In this document: positions 8,896 through 17,136 of the stretch, piece after piece
How positions within the stretch are numbered: position 1 is the first letter of the stretch
Layout: the number at the start of each line of letters is the position of its first letter
Source of the DNA: CAYMZZ01 sp047600605
GTDB lineage: Bacteria; Bacteroidota; Bacteroidia; Chitinophagales; Chitinophagaceae
Direction: 5' to 3'
Assembly (NCBI GenBank): GCA_047600605.1
Contig: JASGKK010000001.1
Location: 2,170,001-2,234,000, forward strand
DNA: 64,000 nt
The notes under the pieces: generated by a model
What the model was told of the DNA's origin: nothing
Database searches by the model: none
The model's input: only the letters and a program-made list of their open reading frames with translations
Translations under genes and position numbers: made by a program

Positions 8896-11800
8896 TAGAA
8901 ATCTACCCGGATGTTAACACCAATGTAGCGGAGCGAAGGATCTATAAAATTTTCTGTACCGCCATCTATATCTGAATACTTAAACTGTTTGGCCCAATAG
9001 ATCAGGTTTTGACCTACGGCTGATACTGAGATATTCTTTGCAGATACTCGTTTTGACCAGGCCTGCGGCAGTGCATAAGAAACAGATACTTCGCGCAGCT
9101 TCATAAACGTGGTAGAGTACAGATCAACCGGTGATGGAGAACCACCCCAGGCTGTTCCTTTATGCTGTGCTTCGATATAAGATTTATACGTTGTGTATAC
9201 ATCGTTGGGAGCAAATACACGGGTGTCGCTCACCACTTTGTAATTAGCATCATATACAATGGATCCCGATACCACTTTCACTCCTTCGCCCAGGTAATTT
9301 TTCGAACCGGCATTGGTTGCATCCAGATAACGTTCCTGTGTGAGCGATTTGGGGTGATTTCCCGAGCGCCACATATACATTTCCGTTACTGATTGTGCCA
9401 GGCCACCCACACGGCCATCGAGCGAAATATTGAGTGCAAGATTTTTATACTTAAATGAAGTATTGAAACCCCATGTCCAGTCAGGATCAGAATAGCCCGC
9501 CAGCGAAAGAATAGGCTTGTAAGTAGGTGCGCCGTTGCTGAAAACGATATTACCATTGTTGTCTGTCTGGTATTCGTTGATGGTGTAATAATCAGCACGC
9601 TTCCCCTTTTGCACCCAGTCTCTTCCTTTTACAGAATAGACAGAATCCATCCTGGTATAATAGGTGGCATAGGTTGACCAGTTGAAGCCTACATCCCAGC
9701 GGAAGTCTTTATTCTTTACCGGTGTGGCATTGAGAGTGATCTCAAGACCACGGCGTGTACGTTCTTCATCACTATTGGTAAATACGCCGGTATAGCCAGA
9801 TGAAGGACTGATGGTAGAGGTAACCAGGAAGTCATACATACGCTTCCAGTAACCGGTCACATCCAGCATCAGGCGGTTGCCGAAGAATCCAAACTGCGAA
9901 CCGATCTCCGTGGTATTGGCTGATTCGGGAAACACGTCATCGGGGCGGATAGTGGTAGGATAAGTAGCCGTACCCAATCCGGCCCACTGATTGGTGGCGA
10001 TGGAATACACATTATTGATAGCATAAATAGATGCCGGCGTTCTGTACATGGTCCATGAGCCACGGAGTTTCCAGATCGACAACCACTCATAACGGGGCAG
10101 CAGGTCGGAAGCAATCAGGCTACCAGCCACCGAAGGATAGAAATAAGAGCGGGTAGAGCGCGAAAGTGTGGAAGCCCAGTCATTGCGGAAAGTACCTTCC
10201 AGAAATGCCAGGTTGCGCCAGCCAAAACCAATACGACCAAATACGCTGTTGGTTTGTTTGCGGAAAATAACCGACTGTACCGCTACAGGATTCAGAGAGG
10301 CTTTGAGTGAGTAATAGCCGGGAATGGAAAGACCACCCTGTGTGCGGGCTTCTATTCCTTCATCCTGGCGGTAAAACACCGAACCACCAACGAATCCATC
10401 AATACGCCAGTCTTTATACTGTGTCTCGCCCAGCAGCAGGGCTTCTGTGTTGGTGCTGAATCCACGGCTGATGCCGATATTGTAAGAACCTCTTTGTGAT
10501 TCGCCCCAGATCTCTGTACCGGCATTCATCACTTTGGAACTGCCGCCCCCCTGGAATGAACCTTTGGAGATATTTACTTCCTGTTTGTTGCTATAGGTAT
10601 CGTAACCGGTACGCACCGTAGCTTTCAGACCTTTAATAAATTCATAATTCAATGTCAGCTGACCATTGAAGATATCCTTGTTATAGGAACGTGTACGTTC
10701 GTAACGGTCAAAATAAGGGTTGTTGTTGCCGGCAGTATAGCTGCTGTTCTGTACCTCATTGGGTATCATCCAGTAGTCTTTATAGTCCCGTACATCCCAA
10801 TCAGGAGAACCCCAGATGAGCATGCTGTACATGGGGTCATAACCTGTATATCCGTTAAAACCTACGTTGGGTGATTCGTGTTTATTGTAGGAGAGAGAGG
10901 TGCTGAGTGAGAATTTTTTCAGTTTTATATCACCGCCTACACTATAGGTCATCTTATCAAACAGCGAGTTGGGATAGGTGCCTTTGTTTTGTACCCAGGT
11001 GGCAGAAGCACGGAATCCGCCCATCTCACCGGTCTGGGCTATACTCAGGTTGTTGTTGAGAATATACCCTTGTTGCAGGAAGTTCTTGAAGTTATTTTTT
11101 CCGCGTGCAATAAAGGGCATTGATTGCATGGTCTTGGAAAAAGGGTCCCACTGTATCACATCCTGTCCTTCGAGTGGCGCTCCCCAGGAGCCATCACCAG
11201 AGCGAACATAGGTGTTGGTAGCCGTATTTATCACACGGCCATATTGCGATTGCATTTCGGGTATGGCCAGGTAGCCGGCTTCAAACATGCTGCTGCTGTT
11301 AAAGGAAATAGCCAATCCTTTACCGGCAGCGCCACGGCGGGTAGTGATCATAACAGCACCACTGCCGCCACGCTCACCATACAATGCGGAGGCTGTGGCT
11401 CCTTTCAGAAAGTTGATCGTTTCAATATCATCCGGCGGTACATCGCGCAGGGTCATGTTGCCATAAGGCACACCATTGATCACGATGAGCGGTGTTTCGC
11501 CACGTAGTGTCAGTTCGGGCTCCGCGCTGAACTCGGAACTGTTCTTCACGATCATACCAGCTACTTTGCCGGTAAGTGAAGTAGCTACATCCACTCCTTT
11601 TACGGTTTGCAGTGTATTACCTTTTACTGATTGAGTAGCATAACCCAGTGCTTTTTCCTGGCGGCGCACACCGAGCGCGGTTACCACCACGTTTTGCAGG
11701 TCTTCTATTCTTTTTTTGAGCACAACAGGACTATTACTTACACTTCCTGCGGCAATCTCCACGGCATCGTGTGCAATGCTGCTGAATACCAGCACCGCAT

Positions 11801-12344
11801 TGTCGTCGGGCACAGCAATGGCAAAAGATCCATCGGCAGCAGTCACTACCGACTGGCGTGTTCCTTTTACGGTAACGGTCACGCCTGCTACGGGATCACC
11901 GGTATCGTCTACCACCCTGCCTTTTACCGTTTTTTCGAAATCGGCCGACTCGTTGGCGGCCTCAGGAGCTGTACGTGCAGGCGCTTGTTTAAACAGTACA
12001 ATCTTATCCTCCACTACCTCGTAGCTGATCTGCAGCGGCATCAGGTTGTCGCGCAGAAAAGAGCCAATGGGCTGGTTGCTGGCGTTAACGCTGAACTGGC
12101 GATTGGCATTAATTGCATTTACGCTATAGGTAAAAGCCACACCCGTCTGTTTCTGTATTTCTGCAATGACCGTACTGAGCGGCTTATTTTCCATGTGCAG
12201 TGTAAACTTGCGGGAAAGTACCTCCTGGCTGTTAACTTCATTTGCGTAGAGAGAACTTATCGAGATCAATATCAGTGCTATTTGAGCAATCGTTATTCTC
12301 ATGGCAAAGCATATTGAAGCAACAAGTCGTTGCTTATTTTTCAT
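8895..12344 (-). CDS. SusC/RagA-family TonB-dependent transporter with N-terminal STN domain
   Basis: This outer-membrane barrel of 1149 aa imports glycan fragments using TonB energy. Visible order: signal peptide (residues 1-35), STN/secretin-TonB N-terminal domain (~46-117, FTLHMENKPLSTVIAEIQKQTG), carboxypeptidase-regulatory-like domain (~140-212, VKGRVVDDTGDPVAGVTV), TonB-box and SusC signature (LQNVVVTALGVRRQEKALGYA, ~216-236), plug (GEPs such as INGVPYGN, GATASALYGERGGSGAVMITT), then a ~900-residue barrel ending IGVNIRVDF with terminal Phe. The STN domain is the part that, in FecA-like systems, contacts FecR in the periplasm to release an ECF sigma factor, and both of those genes lie directly upstream. 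So this is a combined transporter and signal transducer. Confidence 0.93.
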   Translation of the reverse strand: MKNKQRLVASICFAMRITIAQIALILISISSLYANEVNSQEVLSRKFTLHMENKPLSTVIAEIQKQTGVAFTYSVNAINANRQFSVNASNQPIGSFLRDNLMPLQISYEVVEDKIVLFKQAPARTAPEAANESADFEKTVKGRVVDDTGDPVAGVTVTVKGTRQSVVTAADGSFAIAVPDDNAVLVFSSIAHDAVEIAAGSVSNSPVVLKKRIEDLQNVVVTALGVRRQEKALGYATQSVKGNTLQTVKGVDVATSLTGKVAGMIVKNSSEFSAEPELTLRGETPLIVINGVPYGNMTLRDVPPDDIETINFLKGATASALYGERGGSGAVMITTRRGAAGKGLAISFNSSSMFEAGYLAIPEMQSQYGRVINTATNTYVRSGDGSWGAPLEGQDVIQWDPFSKTMQSMPFIARGKNNFKNFLQQGYILNNNLSIAQTGEMGGFRASATWVQNKGTYPNSLFDKMTYSVGGDIKLKKFSLSTSLSYNKHESPNVGFNGYTGYDPMYSMLIWGSPDWDVRDYKDYWMIPNEVQNSSYTAGNNNPYFDRYERTRSYNKDIFNGQLTLNYEFIKGLKATVRTGYDTYSNKQEVNISKGSFQGGGSSKVMNAGTEIWGESQRGSYNIGISRGFSTNTEALLLGETQYKDWRIDGFVGGSVFYRQDEGIEARTQGGLSIPGYYSLKASLNPVAVQSVIFRKQTNSVFGRIGFGWRNLAFLEGTFRNDWASTLSRSTRSYFYPSVAGSLIASDLLPRYEWLSIWKLRGSWTMYRTPASIYAINNVYSIATNQWAGLGTATYPTTIRPDDVFPESANTTEIGSQFGFFGNRLMLDVTGYWKRMYDFLVTSTISPSSGYTGVFTNSDEERTRRGLEITLNATPVKNKDFRWDVGFNWSTYATYYTRMDSVYSVKGRDWVQKGKRADYYTINEYQTDNNGNIVFSNGAPTYKPILSLAGYSDPDWTWGFNTSFKYKNLALNISLDGRVGGLAQSVTEMYMWRSGNHPKSLTQERYLDATNAGSKNYLGEGVKVVSGSIVYDANYKVVSDTRVFAPNDVYTTYKSYIEAQHKGTAWGGSPSPVDLYSTTFMKLREVSVSYALPQAWSKRVSAKNISVSAVGQNLIYWAKQFKYSDIDGGTENFIDPSLRYIGVNIRVDF

Positions 12345-12409
12345 ATATTTAAACAGTTTTTGTTTTTGAGAATAGATTTAAAACGAAAACGGAGCTGATT
12401 CAGCTTCCC

Positions 12410-12442
12410 GGAGCCGGCCAGTGTGTCACCACTGCCGGCTCC
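12410..12442 (-). other. Hairpin in the fecR-susC intergenic region
   Basis: ggagccggccagtg (12410-12423) pairs with cactgccggctcc (12430-12442), with one bulged base and a six-base loop. It lies between the fecR stop and the susC start. T-rich sequence lies only on the + side, so this is not a canonical leftward terminator. It may attenuate or process the sigma-fecR transcript before susCD. Confidence 0.5.
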
Positions 12443-12506
12443 TCTTTTGTACTATGTTGGACATCTTTTTTTCATGTGGCAATTGTTTTGGTTAAGCAAT
12501 TATTTA

Positions 12507-13583
12507 TTATTCACAGCCCTGCCCCTTTACCAGGATGCGGGTACCGTTGAGTTCATAAGATGAATGCGTGGCCAGGCAAATGATCTTTAACTGTGTAAAG
12601 AGATCATTGCCGGAGATATCGCCGGTAAACAGGCATTTTTCCAGTGCGGCATTATCGGTGATGATCTTTACCCCATAGGCCCGGGCGAGGTCGGAGAAAA
12701 TATAGTCCAGGCTTTTTTGTTCATACTGAAAGCTGGGCGCCGGCTGCACTTTTTCCTGCGATACTTCTTTATGCACTAGTTGTGGCTGTGCTACCAGGGT
12801 CGTCAGCAGGGCACGTTTGCCCGGTTCATATACAGCTTTTTGATTGGGGGTGATAATTACGGGAGACAAGAGCGCAGTGCTTTCTTTGACCACCCGCGTG
12901 TTTTCCGATACCTGCACACGGCCTGTGCGCACCGATACTTCTTCATTGCCCGTCTGCGGATCGGTACTGATCAGGAAACTGGTACCCAGTACTCTTGTAA
13001 TAATATGCCGGCCGTATACGAGAAATGGCTTATGTGCATTGGGGGCTATGTCAAAAAATGCACTGCCATCCATATACACTTCGCGGGCCGTATCAGAAAA
13101 ATGAGCCGGGTAGTAAAGCGTGGTGCCGGGATGCAGGGTCACCCGGCTGCCATCCTCCAGCGCTATCTGCTGCAGGGTATCACTCTGATTTTTTTGTTCA
13201 TGCGTCTTTCCTTTTATCTGCGCGCTGAATTCGTTGCCCGCCGGTTGCGGACGCCAAAGCAGGTAGGCTGTAGCCAGGCCCGCTATGAGCAATATACCCG
13301 CAGCCACCTTACGCCAGCCAAAACGGTTGCGCGACATAGGTATAATAGCTGCTGTATTTTTTTCGGCATTCAGGATATTGCGTACAATTTCCTGCGAGAT
13401 ATGAGGCGGAAGTTCTGCTCCGGAGGCATCGTTGCCAGCCAGGCTTTGTGAGATATGATCCTCCAGCCGGGCATCATGCCGGCCGGAAGCCAGCAGATCA
13501 AAGAGTTCTTCTCTTTCCTGCAGACTGGCATTACCAGACACATACAAATCAAGTAAATAGGCAAAGCGATCGTTTGAGCTCAT
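12507..13583 (-). CDS. FecR-family anti-sigma factor
   Basis: This 358-residue inner-membrane regulator has a cytoplasmic N-terminal domain (1-~85) that would bind the sigma factor. One membrane helix follows (~92-110, KVAAGILLIAGLATAYLLW). The periplasmic FecR domain contains QIALEDGSRVTLHPGTTLYYPAHF and VYMDGSAFFDIAPNAHKPFLVYGR. The C-terminal region of FecR proteins (FQYEQKSLDYIFSDLARAYGVKI...LFTGDISG) resembles an STN fold and would meet the STN domain of the transporter. The gene lies 61 bases downstream of the sigma gene and upstream of susC. It is expected to hold the sigma factor inactive until the SusC homologue signals bound glycan. It has the normal length for Bacteroidota FecR proteins. 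Confidence 0.93.
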   Translation of the reverse strand: MSSNDRFAYLLDLYVSGNASLQEREELFDLLASGRHDARLEDHISQSLAGNDASGAELPPHISQEIVRNILNAEKNTAAIIPMSRNRFGWRKVAAGILLIAGLATAYLLWRPQPAGNEFSAQIKGKTHEQKNQSDTLQQIALEDGSRVTLHPGTTLYYPAHFSDTAREVYMDGSAFFDIAPNAHKPFLVYGRHIITRVLGTSFLISTDPQTGNEEVSVRTGRVQVSENTRVVKESTALLSPVIITPNQKAVYEPGKRALLTTLVAQPQLVHKEVSQEKVQPAPSFQYEQKSLDYIFSDLARAYGVKIITDNAALEKCLFTGDISGNDLFTQLKIICLATHSSYELNGTRILVKGQGCE

Positions 13584-13644
13584 AGAACGGGTGGTTCTGC
13601 TGTTTTAACTTAAAACAACCAGATCATCTGCCCGGAGTACAGGC

Positions 13645-14244
13645 TCAGAAAAAATTTTTCAGAAAAAGGATAACCAGCGGAATCTCAATACCCCGGCCCG
13701 CCAGTTGTGTACGGATCTGCTGAAGCGCCCGTGCCATATGAGTCTTAACGGTAAGAGGAGAGATACGAAGACGCTCCCCGATCTCTGCATAAGTCAGTTT
13801 TTCCTGGCGCGCCAGCTCAAATACCTGGCGCTGCTGCTGCGGCAAATCCATTACAACCTCCTGCAATACCCGGCTGTATTCGCGGTCGTCGAGTTGCTGT
13901 AGCGTATGCTGATCAGAAGAAACTGATTGATTGCCCAGGTGATGAAGGGCTTTCCATTCCACCGCCAGTCTTTTGAGACGGTTCATGATATTATTGCGGG
14001 CAACTGTATAGATCCAGGCTTCGAGTGAGGAGAAACGCTGCAGGTCATGACGTTCAAACCAAAGTTTCATGAATACATCCTGCACTACCTCCTGGCCCAG
14101 ATGCGGCGATTTCAGATAACGCACAGCTGTCTGGTAAACCCGGTTACGGTGCCGGTCATAGAGCAACTGAAATGCATAGTGGCTATCCTCAGCCAGCAAT
14201 GATATCAGCTTATACTCTTCATATTTAGAGCCTTCAAAATCCAC
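13645..14244 (-). CDS. ECF-type RNA polymerase sigma factor
   Basis: This 199-residue sigma-70 family protein has only regions 2 and 4. Region 2 covers LLYDRHRNRVYQTAVRYLKS and VQDVFMKLWFERHDL...LEAWIYTVARNNIMNRLKR. Region 4 is DLPQQQRQVFELARQEKLTYAEIGERLRIS with HTH residues PLTVKTHMARALQQIR. It heads the fecR-susC-susD-GH16 cluster and probably directs RNA polymerase to this locus when released from FecR. A short inverted repeat (tttcgt 14252-14257, acgaaa 14264-14269) lies just upstream of the start. The divergent neighbour is blaI, and the two promoters share a ~145-base region. Confidence 0.94.
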   Translation of the reverse strand: MDFEGSKYEEYKLISLLAEDSHYAFQLLYDRHRNRVYQTAVRYLKSPHLGQEVVQDVFMKLWFERHDLQRFSSLEAWIYTVARNNIMNRLKRLAVEWKALHHLGNQSVSSDQHTLQQLDDREYSRVLQEVVMDLPQQQRQVFELARQEKLTYAEIGERLRISPLTVKTHMARALQQIRTQLAGRGIEIPLVILFLKNFF

Positions 14245-14338
14245 TCGCTACTTTCGTTAGGGGACGAAAATAAGTGTTTTTACAGACATGGTCCCGTATG
14301 TAACAATATGCTAACAAACAGCAGAGCAACACCGGAAT

Positions 14339-14346
14339 TAAATTTC
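14339..14346 (+). promoter_or_regulatory. Candidate -7 element of the blaI promoter
   Basis: taaatttc matches TAnnTTTG at 7 of 8 positions. It would place the transcription start at about 14353, inside the first BlaI-type operator, which fits repression by occlusion. Confidence 0.4.
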
Positions 14347-14352
14347 ACCTTG

Positions 14353-14388
14353 TTACGAAAACTTCATACATTTACGAACACTTCGTAA
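14353..14388. promoter_or_regulatory. Tandem BlaI-type operators upstream of blaI
   Basis: Two 17-bp dyads start 19 bp apart. Site 1 (14353-14369) reads ttacgaa-aac-ttcatac and site 2 (14372-14388) reads ttacgaa-cac-ttcgtaa, the latter a perfect inverted repeat. Site 2 ends two bases before the blaI ATG. The same pair with the same spacing occurs at 20694-20729. Autoregulation by BlaI is the simplest reading. Confidence 0.8.
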
Positions 14389-14390
14389 CA

Positions 14391-14753
14391 ATGGAGAAAT
14401 TAACCGAACATGAAGAAAAAGCCATGCTGGCTGTCTGGCAAAACGGCCCTGGTTTTATCAAGGACTTCCTGGACCATATTCCCCGGCCCAAACCCGTCTA
14501 TACCACTTTTGCCTCCACTATCAAAAACCTGGAAAAGAAGGGATACCTGAAAAGTGAAAAGATGGGGCCTGCCATCCGTTATAGCGCTAAAGTGAAAGAA
14601 GCAGAGTATAAGAAAAGATTCATGACCGGTGTGGTCAACGATTTTTTCCAAAGCTCGTATAAAGATGTGGTTACCTATTTTGCCAAAGAGAAGAAAGTAA
14701 GTGTGGAAGAACTGAAAGAGGTGATTAAGCTGATTGAAAACCCCGAAAACTAA
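14391..14753 (+). CDS. blaI: BlaI/MecI/CopY-family transcriptional repressor
   Basis: A 120-residue winged-helix repressor. The N-terminal half carries the family HTH (LTEHEEKAMLAVWQNGPGFIKDFLDHI...VYTTFASTIKNLEKKGYLKSEKMGPAIRYSAKV). The C-terminal half (YKKRFMTGVVNDFFQSSYKDVVTYFAKEKKVSVEELKEVIKLI) is the dimerisation helix region. The family works as a dimer on palindromic operators and is cleaved after the partner BlaR1 senses a signal. The gene sits three bases upstream of the M56 peptidase gene, so the two are co-transcribed and probably co-translated. Operators lie directly before its start. There is no classical beta-lactamase in the predicted regulon; the matching operator lies at the GLPGLI operon, so a role in envelope or metal homeostasis is more likely than antibiotic resistance. 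Confidence 0.92.
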   Translation: MEKLTEHEEKAMLAVWQNGPGFIKDFLDHIPRPKPVYTTFASTIKNLEKKGYLKSEKMGPAIRYSAKVKEAEYKKRFMTGVVNDFFQSSYKDVVTYFAKEKKVSVEELKEVIKLIENPEN

Positions 14754-14756
14754 GTT

Positions 14757-16070
14757 ATGCCCGCCCTGTTTATTGTATTACTTAAGATCAATATAGCGCT
14801 TCTCTTATTTGCAGCCGCTTATTACCTTGTATTGCGCCGCCTTACATTTTATACAATCAACCGGGCCTTCCTTGTTTTTGGTATTTTATTTTCCAGCATT
14901 TATCCCTTCATTGACCTTACTGATTTCTTTTACCGCCATGCAAACAACGCCCTGACACTGGTACCGGAAATGAATCAGCAGATGGTAACACTGGCAAACA
15001 GCAACCAGTACTGGAACTGGATCATTCTGTTATTCTGGCTTGGAGTTGTAGTAATGGGGTTTCGCCTGCTGCGCCAGTTCATGGCTTTATACAGCCTCCA
15101 TACCCGCTCACAGAAAACCATGCTTGGCGATCACCCGGTACGTATTGTAGACGAAAAGCTCAGCCCTTTTTCGTTTGGAAAAAGTATTTATATCAATCCT
15201 GCACTGCATGGAGAAGAAGAGCTGAACCATATTCTTACACATGAAAGCGTACACGTAAAAGAATGGCATACGCTCGACATCATCCTGGCTGAACTGAGTG
15301 TGGTCTTTTACTGGTTTAATCCGGGTGTATGGCTCATGCGTAAAGCCGTGAAAGAAAATCTTGAGTTTATTACAGACGAAAAAGTATTGCGTAAGGGTAT
15401 TGACAGAAAAACCTACCAGTACAGCCTGCTCGATGTAGGCAGCATGAAACAGACGCTGCCTATCGTCAGTAGCTTTAATCTTTCTGATCTTAAAAAAAGG
15501 ATCCGGATGATGAATGTAAAACGTTCATCGCGGCTTACCCTGGGCAGGTATGTTTTTATCTTGCCGGTTCTTTTATTTATTTCACTGGCATTTACTGTCA
15601 CCAAAAAAGAATCCAGTAAAGAAGCACCTGCAACAGAACCGGTGACTCCGGCTATGGCAGTCAATACTCCCGTATTGACCGGTCGGCCATTGTCTTCTTC
15701 ACCAACAACTACCGGCAAATCAGCACCGGTTACTCCCCGGCGCCAGCATACACGATCGGCCAAAAACATATCCACTAACCAGCCAGACGAAAGCGCCGCC
15801 AATAGAACATCCAGCACTTCTTCTTTGCAGACGACCAAAGTACAGGGTGTGCCGATACCGGAAAACAACAATAGCAATCCGATAGTACAGGAAGACGATA
15901 CGAACGTTATCACAGTAGTGGGTTATCGCAGTTCGCCCAAACGCTACAGCAATATATATGATGCACCACGCTCAGCAAAAGACTCCATTGCCAGTGCAGC
16001 CAATACTAATGATGGTACAACACCCCCGGTAAGAGTAGTAACGGGTTATAAAATCCCCAGGAAAGAGTAA
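14757..16070 (+). CDS. blaR1: BlaR1-family M56 membrane metallopeptidase
   Basis: This 437-residue sensor/protease has membrane helices at ~5-26, ~36-52 and ~87-104, then the cytoplasmic zinc peptidase domain with HESVH (H162, E163, H166) and ENLEFITDEKV, where the downstream Glu is the expected third ligand. A fourth helix is at ~264-282. The C-terminal ~155 residues should be periplasmic. They are rich in Ser, Thr and Pro and show no penicillin-binding sensor domain, unlike staphylococcal BlaR1. The tail holds two similar short segments, ITVVGYRSSPKR (~385) and RVVTGYKIPRKE (~428), that resemble the conserved TonB-box region of SusC-type receptors. The gene follows blaI by three bases and ends nine bases from the convergent propeller gene. 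It probably cleaves or triggers loss of BlaI. Confidence 0.9.
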   Translation: MPALFIVLLKINIALLLFAAAYYLVLRRLTFYTINRAFLVFGILFSSIYPFIDLTDFFYRHANNALTLVPEMNQQMVTLANSNQYWNWIILLFWLGVVVMGFRLLRQFMALYSLHTRSQKTMLGDHPVRIVDEKLSPFSFGKSIYINPALHGEEELNHILTHESVHVKEWHTLDIILAELSVVFYWFNPGVWLMRKAVKENLEFITDEKVLRKGIDRKTYQYSLLDVGSMKQTLPIVSSFNLSDLKKRIRMMNVKRSSRLTLGRYVFILPVLLFISLAFTVTKKESSKEAPATEPVTPAMAVNTPVLTGRPLSSSPTTTGKSAPVTPRRQHTRSAKNISTNQPDESAANRTSSTSSLQTTKVQGVPIPENNNSNPIVQEDDTNVITVVGYRSSPKRYSNIYDAPRSAKDSIASAANTNDGTTPPVRVVTGYKIPRKE

Positions 16071-16079
16071 TTGCAGTCT

Positions 16080-17126
16080 CTAAGGCAGGGCTACACTCAG
16101 CACAGCACCTGCTTTGCGGTCGTAGGCATAGATAATGGTGTCATTATCCGAAACTGTAAAACTCATAACAGGTCTGTCGAGTTTCAGTTTCTTTACAGGT
16201 TTGCCATCCCAACTGTATACATAAATTATTTCATTATCATTTGGCATCTCGGTTTCATGTTGCCGGCCTGAATACAACAGATAAATAAACCGGTCGGTTA
16301 CAGCTCCGTTTGTAAAGGCAAAACGCGTCTTATCTGTCCTCATAGACATCTCCATACCAGCCACCTCCACGGGTTCAAAAGCAAAATCAAAATTTTCCGG
16401 CCCTTTGATAAGTTTACTGGTTTTCGCAGCCAGGTCAAAGATCTCTATGCGATCGCTGAAACGGGATGCCAGTACAATTTTTCCGCCCTGCGGCCGCAAA
16501 AAGAGAAACCCTTCCTGTGCATGCTTCCAGGAGCCAAAAGGCACACCTGCAGGTTCTTTACCAAATGCGCCATACTGTCGGACATCTTTTCCGGAAGTCA
16601 GGTCAATCTCTTCTATCTTGTATGGACTATTCTGCGAACCGGCACCCAGCAAGCGATTACCGGCTGCTAACTGGGTGGAATAAAAAAAGCGGGGCAGCTG
16701 ATATTCTTTCAGCACAATAGAATCCTTTCCGGCTTTATTTTTCAATAAGGCGGCCGTTACCAGTTTATTCAATACAATATCGTGTACCCATATGTTGTTT
16801 TTTTCAAAAACACCGGCAGACATAGCGCCTACTACCTCTCCATATCCCTGACCAGTCGCTATCAAACCACCCGATAGCTTCTGCCCGCTCAGTGAATAAC
16901 GATAAAAAGCATACCCGCTCATATTCCCTTCCTCCCAGATATACAAAGACGAGTCGGCCAGAAACATCCTGCGGGCTACTGGTTCTTTCATCCGGAAAAC
17001 TGTGTGAAGCTGTAGACCGGTTTCTTCCGGAAATTTCGAAAAGCTGATCACTTCAGCCGTGCTTTGCGCCGGGACCGGCTGACAGAAACAGCCTGCGAGT
17101 AAAACAAACAATAACTTCTTCTTCAT
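16080..17126 (-). CDS. Secreted six-bladed beta-propeller (TolB-like) protein
   Basis: The start at 17126 (MKKKLLFVLLAG) gives a signal peptide ending PVPAQ and lies 10 bases after the stop of the upstream barrel gene; a longer frame from 17165 overlaps that gene and is less likely. The ~348-residue product has repeated blade-like segments with Trp/Tyr and Asp turns (SLYIWEEGNMSGYAFYRYS, IWVHDIVLNKLV, IEIFDLAAKTSKLIKG, YVYSWDGKPVKKLKLDRPV). They resemble the Bacteroidota six-bladed propeller lipoproteins, although no lipid Cys is clearly used here. It is the third gene of the GLPGLI operon under the presumed BlaI operator. The role is unknown; it is probably a periplasmic or surface binding or scaffold protein. 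Confidence 0.68.
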   Translation of the reverse strand: MKKKLLFVLLAGCFCQPVPAQSTAEVISFSKFPEETGLQLHTVFRMKEPVARRMFLADSSLYIWEEGNMSGYAFYRYSLSGQKLSGGLIATGQGYGEVVGAMSAGVFEKNNIWVHDIVLNKLVTAALLKNKAGKDSIVLKEYQLPRFFYSTQLAAGNRLLGAGSQNSPYKIEEIDLTSGKDVRQYGAFGKEPAGVPFGSWKHAQEGFLFLRPQGGKIVLASRFSDRIEIFDLAAKTSKLIKGPENFDFAFEPVEVAGMEMSMRTDKTRFAFTNGAVTDRFIYLLYSGRQHETEMPNDNEIIYVYSWDGKPVKKLKLDRPVMSFTVSDNDTIIYAYDRKAGAVLSVALP

Positions 17127-17136
17127 AATATGCTTA

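Noticed and set aside
14391..16070. Beta-lactam resistance module
   Set aside because: BlaI and BlaR1 homologues are present, but BlaR1 lacks the penicillin-binding sensor domain and the matching operator lies at a GLPGLI operon. The only beta-lactamase-like gene, at 27204, was not seen to carry such operators.
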